Both the position numbers and the translations under genes were made by a program. From Tissierellia bacterium (GTDB lineage Bacteria; Bacillota; Clostridia; Tissierellales; Tepidimicrobiaceae): a DNA stretch of 11,585 nt. Positions 1 to 6,590 of the stretch are shown here, piece by piece (the first letter of the stretch is position 1; every line of letters begins with the position of its first letter). The stretch is taken from NCBI GenBank assembly GCA_012798935.1, contig JAAZMG010000261.1:1-11585 (forward strand), read 5' to 3'. A model generated the notes under the pieces. That model was not told the origin of the DNA. It worked only from the letters and a program-made list of their open reading frames with translations, and made no database searches.

Positions 1-1
1 A

Positions 2-175
2 ATACCTATTACTAATTTGGGAGCAATTATTACTCTAAAAGGGTTTGAGTATAAACTAGATAAGGTTAAGATAAAATTTGGTTCTACTTATGGAATAAGT
101 AATAAAATAATAGGAGATAAAGCTCATGTAATTGTGCATGAAGGAGCATGTTTAGTTTTTGTTTCTAAGGATTAG
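2..175 (+). CDS. thiN: Thiamine pyrophosphokinase, C-terminal part (5' truncated by window edge)
   Basis: Reading from base 2 gives 57 residues to a TAG stop with no start in the window, so this is the 3' end of a longer gene. The piece reads ITLKGFEYKL, then KIKFGSTYGISNKIIGD, then a hydrophobic end LVFVSKD. This is the pattern of the C-terminal beta-sandwich (thiamin-binding) domain of thiamine pyrophosphokinase, which transfers pyrophosphate from ATP to thiamine to make the cofactor TPP. The GS-x-x-GISN segment is the family hallmark in this part of the protein. Position supports the call: in B. subtilis thiN (yloS) lies just before rpmB, yloU and yloV, the same order as here. The catalytic N-terminal domain is outside the window, so activity cannot be judged. 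A strong terminator follows directly. Confidence 0.8.
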   Translation: MPITNLGAIITLKGFEYKLDKVKIKFGSTYGISNKIIGDKAHVIVHEGACLVFVSKD

Positions 176-179
176 ATAT

Positions 180-219
180 AAAAGCAAGTTTAAATCTTTT
201 TAGGTTTGAGCTTGCTTTT
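180..219 (+). terminator. Intrinsic terminator after thiN
   Basis: A 17-bp stem (180-196 with 203-219, three G-U pairs) closes a 6-nt loop (197-202). The 3' arm ends in CTTGCTTTT and is followed by a T/A-rich run. It starts 5 nt after the thiN stop codon. The A-rich 5' arm means it could also work on transcripts coming from the other side. Confidence 0.8.
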
Positions 220-286
220 ATTATTGTAACTAAATTTTAAATATAAGAATAAGATAGAGTAAAACGTATTATTTGGGGTGTTGTTT

Positions 287-463
287 ATGAACCGTTTTTA
301 TTATAAATATAAGCATAAATGTAAAATCAAAACAATTGTAGGAATTGCATTGAGTGTTATAGGAGTATTAATTATAATAAATATAATACCCATAGAATTT
401 TTGCTTATATTAATAGGTATAGTATTGATTATAATGGGGTTTTTAATATTAAAGACAAAATAA
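287..463 (+). CDS. Small two-helix membrane protein of unknown function (58 aa)
   Basis: This encodes 58 residues. A short, very basic N-terminus (MNRFYYKYKHKCKIK) is followed by two hydrophobic segments, roughly residues 16-34 (TIVGIALSVIGVLIIINII) and 37-55 (FLLILIGIVLIIMGFLIL), split by a proline-containing turn, and it ends in KTK. This predicts a helical hairpin in the membrane with both charged ends probably cytoplasmic. I chose ATG 287 because GGGGTG at 275-280 sits 6 nt upstream as the ribosome binding site; the in-frame GTG at 278 lies inside that site. I do not recognise a named family. It is a single-gene unit between the thiN terminator and a terminator shared with convergent rpmB. 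In B. subtilis this slot holds spoVM, but SpoVM is a 26-residue amphipathic peptide and this is a hydrophobic hairpin, so I do not equate them. Confidence 0.6.
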   Translation: MNRFYYKYKHKCKIKTIVGIALSVIGVLIIINIIPIEFLLILIGIVLIIMGFLILKTK

Positions 464-494
464 GGCTTCCAGTTAATTTAATTTGGAAGCCTTA
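461..494 (-). terminator. Shared terminator between convergent small ORF and rpmB
   Basis: A 10-bp perfect stem, TAAGGCTTCC (461-470) with GGAAGCCTTA (485-494), has a 14-nt loop. Read on the minus strand it is followed by TTTTGTCTTT, a good U-tract for ending rpmB transcription. Read on the plus strand the tail is weaker (CCTATTATAG). The first stem bases are the TAA stop of the small membrane protein gene, so one structure serves both converging genes. Confidence 0.75.
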
Positions 495-498
495 CCTA

Positions 499-690
499 TT
501 ATAGTGACCTTTCAACATAACCAGATCTTAAACATCTAGTACAAACGTTGATTCTTTTAGTGCTACCATTTACTACAGCTTTTACTTTTCTAATGTTTGG
601 AGTCCAACTTCTATTATTCTTTCTATTTGAAAAAGTAATCTTATTTCCGAATACTTTTCCTTTTCCACATACATCACATTTTTTTGCCAT
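499..690 (-). CDS. rpmB: 50S ribosomal protein L28 (zinc-binding C+ form)
   Basis: This encodes 63 residues, the normal length for bacterial L28, a structural protein of the large ribosomal subunit that binds 23S rRNA. The start MAKKCDVCGKGKVFGN, the middle NRSWTPNIRKVKA and the end INVCTRCLRSG are typical of the family. It has both cysteine pairs (C5/C8 and C50/C53), so it is the zinc-ribbon 'C+' version; many genomes carry a cysteine-free paralogue used under zinc limitation, but none is in this window. The start is set by GGAGG 7-8 nt upstream. It is transcribed alone on the minus strand, divergent from the Asp23-family gene, with an extended -10 promoter upstream and a hairpin terminator just past its stop. 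The order thiN / rpmB / yloU / yloV matches B. subtilis, although there rpmB is divergent in the same way. Confidence 0.97.
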   Translation of the reverse strand: MAKKCDVCGKGKVFGNKITFSNRKNNRSWTPNIRKVKAVVNGSTKRINVCTRCLRSGYVERSL

Positions 691-748
691 ATGAACACCT
701 CCTCAACTGATTAAAAAAATAATATATTGGTATATTTTATCTTTTTAG

Positions 749-757
749 ATTATAACA
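749..757 (-). promoter_or_regulatory. Extended -10 promoter for rpmB
   Basis: The minus strand reads TGTTATAAT here, an exact TATAAT hexamer with an upstream TGn extension, about 60 nt before the rpmB start. No good -35 hexamer is visible at 16-18 nt, which fits an extended -10 promoter. A TGTTAAAAT lies just upstream, as it does before tmcAL. Confidence 0.45.
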
Positions 758-832
758 TACTATATTTTAACATAAGGAACAATGAAAAGGCAACTAAAAT
801 TATAGAAAAGATAAATACTTTAAAGCCATTAG

Positions 833-861
833 TTGAACTATTTAGTATTATAGGGTAAAAT
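833..861 (+). promoter_or_regulatory. Sigma-A promoter for the asp23-fakA unit
   Basis: TTGAAC (833-838), a 17-nt spacer and TAAAAT (856-861) form a good vegetative promoter about 40 nt before the GTG start. A small inverted repeat, GGGTA (853-857) / TACCC (863-867), overlaps the -10 box and could be an operator or just a short hairpin. Confidence 0.65.
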
Positions 862-902
862 ATACCCATATAGAATTATATACAATGAGGAGGCGATATT
901 CC

Positions 903-1259
903 GTGCCAGCTAGGACAAATAATGAATATGGGTATATCAATATAGATGATAATGTTATTGCAACTATAGCAGGTCTTTCGGCTATGGAAAGCTATGGTAT
1001 AGTAGGAATGGCGAGCAAAAACGCCACTGATGGTTTTTTTGAACTGTTAAAGTGGGATAATTTATCAAAGGGAGTTAAAATATACGCAGAAAAAGATGAA
1101 GTTTCAATTGATTTACATGTTATATTAGAATATGGGATGAGGATATCTGTTGTAGCTGAAAATATTATTGAAAAAGTAAAATTTAATGTAGAAAACCTAA
1201 CAGGCCTTAAGGTAAATAAAGTAAATGTATATGTACAAGGGATTAGGGTTGAAAAGTAG
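903..1259 (+). CDS. yloU: Asp23/Gls24 family protein (YloU-like)
   Basis: This encodes 118 residues, close to the usual ~120 for YloU. The sequence YGYINIDDNVIATIAGLSAMESYGIVGMASKN, the central KGVKIYAEKDEVSIDLHVILEYG and the ending VNVYVQGIRVEK are the classic signature of the Asp23 (DUF322) family. Members are small cytosolic proteins, some anchored at the membrane through partners and linked to envelope stress; the exact role of YloU is not known. I chose GTG 903 because GAGGAGG (887-893) lies 9 nt upstream; an in-frame ATG at 885 overlaps that site and would add six odd residues (MRRRYS). Only 18 nt separate its stop from the next start, and the next gene's ribosome binding site begins directly after its stop, so the two are surely co-transcribed. 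The pairing with a DAK2 gene is conserved across Firmicutes. Confidence 0.9.
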   Translation: MPARTNNEYGYINIDDNVIATIAGLSAMESYGIVGMASKNATDGFFELLKWDNLSKGVKIYAEKDEVSIDLHVILEYGMRISVVAENIIEKVKFNVENLTGLKVNKVNVYVQGIRVEK

Positions 1260-1277
1260 TTGAAGGAGGTACTACAA

Positions 1278-2915
1278 TTGAAGACTGTAAATATAGACGG
1301 TACTATGCTGAAAAAAGCATTCATTGGGGCTGCACAATTTTTAGAACAAAATAAAGAAGAAGTCAACGCATTAAATGTATTCCCGGTGCCAGATGGGGAT
1401 ACTGGTACTAATATGTCTTTAACTATGAAATCGGCAGTAAAGCAAATCTTAGACTTAGGGGAATATAGTGTTGGAAAGGTTGCAATAGCGGCAAGTACTG
1501 GTTCTCTTATGGGTGCAAGAGGGAATTCAGGTGTTATTCTATCCCAACTATTTAGAGGATTTGCTAATGGCTTAAAGGATAAGGAGACTGCGGATACTAC
1601 TGATTTAGCAGAAGCTTTTAAATTGGCTGCCGACACCGCTTATAAAGCTGTTATGAAACCTACAGAGGGGACCATATTAACCGTAGCAAGGGGTTGTGCA
1701 GATTATGCATTGACCTTTGCAAGAGGCGAAAAGGATGTAATTATATTTTTAGAGAAGGTTATTCAGCATGGAAATGATGTACTTAATGAAACTCCGAATA
1801 TGCTACCTGTTTTAAAACAGGCTGGAGTAGTTGATGCTGGGGGGAAAGGGCTAATTTGTGTCCTAACAGGTGCTTATAATGCAATAACAACTAAAGAAGA
1901 AATTACGTTTGAAACATTTGAACCTCAGGTTGTAGAACATAAACCTATACTTCAGGATATAGAAACTGGAGATATTGAATTTGGTTATTGTACTGAATTT
2001 ATAATCAATGCAGGTGGTGAAGATTATGAAGAGTTTAGACAGGAGTTGGCTAAGTTTGGAGATTCCTTAATGGTAGTTGGAGGAGAAGGCCTAATTAAAG
2101 TCCATGTACATACTAATAATCCAGGAAAGGTATTAGAAAAGGCTTTAACCTTAGGAGAATTAAATGATATAAAGATAGATAATATGAGATATCAACATAG
2201 CCATATAATAGCTAATGAAGATCATGCTGAAGCAGAGGAACATAGGGAAGAGTTTACAAAGAAATTTAGCTTTATAACTGTTTCCATTGGGGAAGGTATA
2301 GATACTGTATTTAATGAGCTAAATGTGGATTATATTATACCTGGTGGTCAAACTATGAATCCTAGTACGGAAGATATATTAAATGCAATAGAGGAAGTTA
2401 AGGGTGAGAATATAATTATTCTACCTAACAATGGAAATATTGTTTTAGCTGCAGATCAGGCAAAGGAATTAAGTGATAGAAATGTTTATGTATTCCCTAC
2501 TAAGACGATTCCAGAGGGCATAACTGCCTTATTATCTTTTGATCCAGAAATGAGCATAGGGGAGAACTTAGAAAATATGGAAGAGGCAATTGTTAATGTG
2601 AAAACAGCTCAAGTGACTTATGCAGTAAGGGATACGGAAATAAATGATAGAAAGATAAAAAAAGATGATATTATTGGAATTTCAATGGGAGAGATAGTTT
2701 CTGTTGGCGAGAACATCCAAGAGGTGGCTTATGATCTAATGAAAAATATAGTAGATGAGGACTCATCATTAATAACTATTTTTTATGGTAATGGAATAGA
2801 TGAGAATCAAGCTATGGAACTATCTAAAAAAATAGGAGAAGAATTTGAGGATTTTGATATAGAGGTAGTATTTGGTGGTCAACCACTTTATTATTATATA
2901 TTTTCAATAGAATAG
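1278..2915 (+). CDS. fakA: DAK2-domain fatty acid kinase subunit A-like protein (YloV/FakA)
   Basis: This encodes 545 residues, the family norm being about 550. The N-terminal DAK2 kinase domain (about residues 1-200) contains FPVPDGDTGTNM (35-46), whose acidic residues and Asn bind Mg-ATP in this superfamily, then GARGNSGVILSQ (79-90) and DAGGKGL near 190. A middle linker domain and a C-terminal domain ending GGQPLYYYIFSIE follow, as in YloV. FakA phosphorylates exogenous or recycled fatty acids held by a separate FakB (DegV-family) carrier, feeding acyl-phosphate into phospholipid synthesis; no fakB is in the window, so the partner must be elsewhere. I chose TTG 1278 because AAGGAGG (1263-1269) is 8 nt upstream; the TTG at 1260 precedes that site. 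A strong terminator ends the unit. The call is confident for the family and a little less so for the exact substrate. Confidence 0.92.
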   Translation: MKTVNIDGTMLKKAFIGAAQFLEQNKEEVNALNVFPVPDGDTGTNMSLTMKSAVKQILDLGEYSVGKVAIAASTGSLMGARGNSGVILSQLFRGFANGLKDKETADTTDLAEAFKLAADTAYKAVMKPTEGTILTVARGCADYALTFARGEKDVIIFLEKVIQHGNDVLNETPNMLPVLKQAGVVDAGGKGLICVLTGAYNAITTKEEITFETFEPQVVEHKPILQDIETGDIEFGYCTEFIINAGGEDYEEFRQELAKFGDSLMVVGGEGLIKVHVHTNNPGKVLEKALTLGELNDIKIDNMRYQHSHIIANEDHAEAEEHREEFTKKFSFITVSIGEGIDTVFNELNVDYIIPGGQTMNPSTEDILNAIEEVKGENIIILPNNGNIVLAADQAKELSDRNVYVFPTKTIPEGITALLSFDPEMSIGENLENMEEAIVNVKTAQVTYAVRDTEINDRKIKKDDIIGISMGEIVSVGENIQEVAYDLMKNIVDEDSSLITIFYGNGIDENQAMELSKKIGEEFEDFDIEVVFGGQPLYYYIFSIE

Positions 2916-2916
2916 T

Positions 2917-2944
2917 AAATTCCCTACCAAATGGTAGGGAATTT
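2917..2944 (+). terminator. Intrinsic terminator after the asp23-fakA unit
   Basis: A perfect 12-bp stem, AAATTCCCTACC (2917-2928) with GGTAGGGAATTT (2933-2944), has a 4-nt loop AAAT. The 3' arm runs into TTTTGTTT. It begins one base after the fakA stop codon, separating this unit from recG. Confidence 0.9.
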
Positions 2945-2983
2945 TGTTTAAGTAGTATATAAAATTAGTTGAGGAGGTATACT

Positions 2984-5026
2984 GTGTCTGTTCAATATGT
3001 AAAGGGTGTAGGGCCTAAGAGAGCAGCAAAGCTAAAAAAGCTTAATATATATACAGTGGAGGATCTATTATATTTTGCTCCAAGAGAATACGATGATAGA
3101 ACTAATTTTAAAGATATAGCTGATTGTGCCCATGGGGAAAAGGTTAGTTTAAATGTACAGATATCTGGATATCCTTCTAAATTAAGACCTAGGGGAAATC
3201 TATCTATATTGAAAATCCCCGTTAGAGACAAATCTGGATATGCAAATTTAGTATGGTTTAACCAAAATTATATAGCTAGCAAACTATCAATGGGGGATAA
3301 AATATCTGTCAATGGGAAAGTAAATATTCGTGGAAATGAAGTACAAATAATAAATCCAGTTTTTGAAAAAGGAAAGGGTGAAAAGACTGGCAGGATTATG
3401 CCAATATATCCTTTAACGGAAAGGTTAACTAACAATGAAATGATAAACATAGTGACCAATGCTATAAAAGATTATGGGCATAAACTACCAGAAATACTTC
3501 CTTCTTACTTAAGGGAAGAATTGAATTTAATGCCAATCTATGAGTCAATTATTAATATCCATTTTCCTAGGGACAAAGATCATTATATTGAAGCAAGAAG
3601 AAGGCTTGTTTTTGAAGAATTACTTACTTTACAGTTAGGGTTATTTTTGATTAAAAATAGAACAGGGGAAATTAATCAAGGCATATCTTTTCCTTATGTA
3701 AAAGAGGAGGATAAATTAATAGATAATTTACCCTTTAAACTTACTGGTGCTCAGGAAAGGGTTTATAGGGAAGTAAAAGAGGATATGGAAAAGAATAAGC
3801 AAATGAATAGGTTAATTCAAGGAGATGTAGGTTCAGGAAAGACCATAATAGCCATACTTGCAATGTTTAAAGCTTGGAGTTCAGGTTATCAATCTGTAAT
3901 GATGGCACCTACTGAAATTTTAGCAGTTCAACATTATGAATCTATATCCAAATTTTTTATGGATTATGATATTAATTGTAAGCTATTAGTTGGAAGCCTA
4001 CCAAATAAGGAAAAGGAACAATTACTAGAGGATTTAAGATTGGGTAATATTGATGTATTAGTAGGTACTCATGCAGTAATACAGGAAAATGTAGAGTTTA
4101 ACAAATTAGGTTTGGCAATAACTGATGAACAACATAGATTTGGTGTAAAGCAACGAGCAGTGTTAAGCCAAAAAGGTATTAGCCCGGATATTTTAGTAAT
4201 GACAGCAACTCCAATACCCAGGACTTTAGCATTAATATTGTATGGGGATTTGGATATTTCAATTATTGATGAATTACCTCCAGGTAGGAAAGAGATAGAA
4301 ACCTATGCTGTAGGTTTTTCAATGGTAAATAGAGTTAGTGAATTTGTAAAGAAACAGGTTTTAGAGGGTAGACAGGCTTATATTGTATGTCCTCTAGTTG
4401 AAGAAAGTGACAAATTAAATTTAAAATCGGCAGAGGAGCTGTATATATCATTAAAAGATAAAGTCTATAAAGATTTTAATTTAGGATTACTTCATGGTAA
4501 AATGAAATCATCAGAGAAAGATCATATTATGGAAAAGTTTAAAAATGGAAAATTGGATATATTAATTTCTACCACTGTTATTGAGGTAGGAGTAAATGTA
4601 CCTAATGCAAATATAATGGTAGTTTATAATGCGGAAAGATTTGGATTAGCTCAACTACACCAATTAAGGGGTAGGGTAGGTCGAGGGGAATATCAGTCTT
4701 ATTGTATTCTTATTAATGGGAGTAATAGCAAGATTTCAAGGGAACGAATGAGGATATTACAGAAATCAACAGATGGATTTTATATATCAGAAAAGGATTT
4801 AGAATTAAGAGGGCCTGGTGAATTCTTCGGCACTAGACAACATGGTATACCAGACCTTAAAATAGCTAATCTATTTATTGATATAGATATATTGAAATTA
4901 GCCCAACAAAAAGCAAAGGAAATATTAGAAGAAGATGCTTTACTATTGGATGAAAAACATTTTCTGCTAAGACAGAATATTATTCATATGTTTAAAGATA
5001 GGATAGAGGATTTAATTTTTAATTAA
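2984..5026 (+). CDS. recG: ATP-dependent DNA helicase RecG
   Basis: This encodes 680 residues, full family length. RecG remodels stalled replication forks and branched recombination intermediates using ATP. The N-terminus has the GVGPKRAAKLKKL helix-hairpin-helix-like segment (about 8-20), then the OB-fold wedge domain that binds the fork. The helicase core shows Walker A GDVGSGKT (280-287), the DEQH box (381-384), the MTATPIPRT motif III (406-414) and QLHQLRGRVGRG (557-568, motif VI), followed by the RecG-type ending with DLELRGPGEFFGTRQHG. All key residues are present. I chose GTG 2984 because GAGGAGG (2971-2977) lies 6 nt upstream; an in-frame TTG at 2969 overlaps that site. It follows the fakA terminator, so it needs its own promoter, which I could not place firmly. 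It probably leads a unit with rsmD, coaD and the coiled-coil gene. Confidence 0.97.
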   Translation: MSVQYVKGVGPKRAAKLKKLNIYTVEDLLYFAPREYDDRTNFKDIADCAHGEKVSLNVQISGYPSKLRPRGNLSILKIPVRDKSGYANLVWFNQNYIASKLSMGDKISVNGKVNIRGNEVQIINPVFEKGKGEKTGRIMPIYPLTERLTNNEMINIVTNAIKDYGHKLPEILPSYLREELNLMPIYESIINIHFPRDKDHYIEARRRLVFEELLTLQLGLFLIKNRTGEINQGISFPYVKEEDKLIDNLPFKLTGAQERVYREVKEDMEKNKQMNRLIQGDVGSGKTIIAILAMFKAWSSGYQSVMMAPTEILAVQHYESISKFFMDYDINCKLLVGSLPNKEKEQLLEDLRLGNIDVLVGTHAVIQENVEFNKLGLAITDEQHRFGVKQRAVLSQKGISPDILVMTATPIPRTLALILYGDLDISIIDELPPGRKEIETYAVGFSMVNRVSEFVKKQVLEGRQAYIVCPLVEESDKLNLKSAEELYISLKDKVYKDFNLGLLHGKMKSSEKDHIMEKFKNGKLDILISTTVIEVGVNVPNANIMVVYNAERFGLAQLHQLRGRVGRGEYQSYCILINGSNSKISRERMRILQKSTDGFYISEKDLELRGPGEFFGTRQHGIPDLKIANLFIDIDILKLAQQKAKEILEEDALLLDEKHFLLRQNIIHMFKDRIEDLIFN

Positions 5027-5086
5027 TTACTATTAATATCACTGGAAAATATGATAAAATATATTTAATAAAGAAGAGGTGATGTT

Positions 5087-5632
5087 TTGAGAGTAATATC
5101 AGGATTAAAAAAGGGATATAAATTGAAGGGGCCTAAGGGTAAGGATACAAGACCAACTGAAGATAGAATTAAAGAATCCTTATTTAATATATTAGGTTAT
5201 ATCCATGGAGAAAGTATTGTTTTAGATTTATTTGCAGGTTCAGGTTCTATTGGTATTGAATTTTTGAGCAGAGGTTCAAAGAAGGCCTATTTTATAGACA
5301 GATCTTATTTAAGTGTTAAAACTATAAAAGAAAATTTAGGCCATACTGGTTTGGTGGAAAAATCCAGGGTAATTAAAAATGATGCTATTAAAAGTATTAA
5401 ATTATTAGGAAATGAAAATATTAAATTTAACTATATTTTTGTAGACCCACCTTATGGCAAAAATTTAATCATAGATGTTCTTGAAAATTTATGGGAACAG
5501 GGTATTTTAGCAGAAGATGGGACCATAATAATAGAACATGAAAAAGGACTAGAATTAGAGGATAATATTTTTGATTTTAAAAAAATAGATTCAAGAAATT
5601 ATGGAAGTAAATCTTTAACTTTTTATAGATAA
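5087..5632 (+). CDS. rsmD: 16S rRNA (guanine(966)-N(2))-methyltransferase RsmD
   Basis: This encodes 181 residues, the usual size. The N-terminus MRVISGLKKGYKLKGPKG and RPTEDRIKESLFNIL are diagnostic of RsmD. The Rossmann fold SAM-binding motif I is VLDLFAGSGSIGIE (45-58) and the N6/N2-amino-methyltransferase motif IV is DPPY (120-123). The enzyme methylates G966 (E. coli numbering) of 16S rRNA in the small subunit. The start is a TTG placed by AGAGGTGAT just upstream and confirmed by the MRVISG family start; an ATG at 5082 runs into a stop after two codons. The 60-nt gap after recG shows only poor promoter matches. It is followed 24 nt later by coaD, the same pair as ylbH-coaD in B. subtilis. 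Confidence 0.95.
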   Translation: MRVISGLKKGYKLKGPKGKDTRPTEDRIKESLFNILGYIHGESIVLDLFAGSGSIGIEFLSRGSKKAYFIDRSYLSVKTIKENLGHTGLVEKSRVIKNDAIKSIKLLGNENIKFNYIFVDPPYGKNLIIDVLENLWEQGILAEDGTIIIEHEKGLELEDNIFDFKKIDSRNYGSKSLTFYR

Positions 5633-5656
5633 ATTAGCTTATGGAGGAGGAAAGAC

Positions 5657-6139
5657 ATGATAGTTATATACCCAGGAAGTTTTGACCCTGTAACCTATGG
5701 ACATTTGGATATTATTGATAGATGTTCAAAAAAGTTTGATAAAGTAATAGTGTCTGTACTTGATAATAAATCAAAGAGGAATATGTTTACTACAGAGGAA
5801 AGAGTAGAGCTATTGAAAAAGGTTTTAGAAGGACATGACAATGTGGAAGTAGATACATTTTCTGGTTTACTAGTAGACTATGCAGAAAAAAAACATTGTA
5901 CTACAATGATTAGAGGTTTAAGAGCTGTATCAGATTTTGAATATGAAATGCAAATGGCTCTTGTAAATAAAAAATTAGTAAACGATATTGAAACTTTTTT
6001 TATGGTAGCTAGTGGCAAATATGCTTATTTGAGTTCTAGTATAGTTAAAGAAGTAGCTATGTTTGGAGGCAATGTTTCTTGTTTTGTTCCAGAGATTGTA
6101 GAAAAGGCTTTAAAAGAAAAAATAAAGGAGGGCTATTAA
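5657..6139 (+). CDS. coaD: Phosphopantetheine adenylyltransferase (PPAT)
   Basis: This encodes 160 residues, the family norm. PPAT joins ATP and 4'-phosphopantetheine to give dephospho-CoA, the penultimate and often rate-limiting step of coenzyme A synthesis in the cytosol. The nucleotidyltransferase motif is GSFDPVTYGH (7-16, with the catalytic His at 16). RGLRAVSDFEYE (86-97) binds nucleotide and YLSSSIVKEVA (124-134) is the second signature, replacing the ISSS-T-x-R of other nucleotidyltransferases. All expected residues are present. ATG 5657 is preceded by GGAGGAGG. Its last codons contain the ribosome binding site of the next gene, only 4 nt downstream, so the two are probably translated together. 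Confidence 0.97.
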   Translation: MIVIYPGSFDPVTYGHLDIIDRCSKKFDKVIVSVLDNKSKRNMFTTEERVELLKKVLEGHDNVEVDTFSGLLVDYAEKKHCTTMIRGLRAVSDFEYEMQMALVNKKLVNDIETFFMVASGKYAYLSSSIVKEVAMFGGNVSCFVPEIVEKALKEKIKEGY

Positions 6140-6143
6140 TAAA

Positions 6144-6590
6144 ATGGATGTATTAAAATTAATTGATGAAATAGAAGATATTTTAGAAAATGGGTCTTCA
6201 CTACCTTTTTCAAGCAAAGTTATGGTTGATGTGGACGAGTTATATGAGATTATAAGAGAGATAAGGATAAAGCTTCCAGATGAAATAAAACAAGCCACTT
6301 GGATAAAGGAAGAAAGACAAAGGATATTGGCAGAAGCACAAAGAGATGCGGACACTTTGATAAATGAAGCAGAATTAAGATTAGAAGAATTAATAGAAGA
6401 AGATGAAATAACAAAGAAGGCAAAAGAAATGGCTGAGGAAATTATTACAAAAGCTCAAAATAATGCTAAGGATATCAGATTAGGTGCATTAGAATATGCA
6501 GATAATCTTTTATTAGAAACTCAAGAAAATTTAAAAGGTCTTATTGATATTTTAAATGAAAATAGACAAGAGTTAAGGGGAGGAAAGTAA
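6144..6590 (+). CDS. Conserved coiled-coil protein of unknown function (148 aa)
   Basis: This encodes 148 residues, very rich in Glu, Lys, Ile, Leu and Ala, with no membrane segment or enzyme motif that I can see. Residues 1-45 form a short N-terminal section (MDVLKLIDEIEDILENG, then KVMVDVDELYEIIREI). From about 48 to 140 runs a long amphipathic helix with patterns such as RILAEAQRDADTLINEAE and AEEIITKAQNNAKDI, much like the stalk subunits of ATP synthases or DivIVA-type proteins. Such resemblance is often the result of low-complexity helices, so I do not assign an ATPase role. I recall similar proteins after coaD in other Clostridia, which would fit a conserved scaffold or cell-envelope role, but that is inference. 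Its ribosome binding site AAAGGAGGG (6124-6132) lies within the end of coaD. Its TAA stop directly abuts the stop of ylbJ on the other strand. Confidence 0.75.
   Translation: MDVLKLIDEIEDILENGSSLPFSSKVMVDVDELYEIIREIRIKLPDEIKQATWIKEERQRILAEAQRDADTLINEAELRLEELIEEDEITKKAKEMAEEIITKAQNNAKDIRLGALEYADNLLLETQENLKGLIDILNENRQELRGGK

Noticed and set aside
750..869. A 39-codon minus-strand reading frame with a hydrophobic C-terminal half, upstream of rpmB.
   Set aside because: It has no ribosome binding site and covers both the rpmB and asp23 promoter regions. AT-rich DNA readily yields hydrophobic codons, so it is probably chance.
992..1636. A 214-codon open frame on the minus strand.
   Set aside because: It lies antisense to the Asp23-family gene and fakA, which have clear family matches. 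It has no protein family features of its own.
5027..5086. A possible promoter (TAAAAT at 5055-5060) before rsmD.
   Set aside because: No acceptable -35 hexamer occurs at the right distance, and recG, rsmD and coaD lie on one strand, so read-through is the simpler view.
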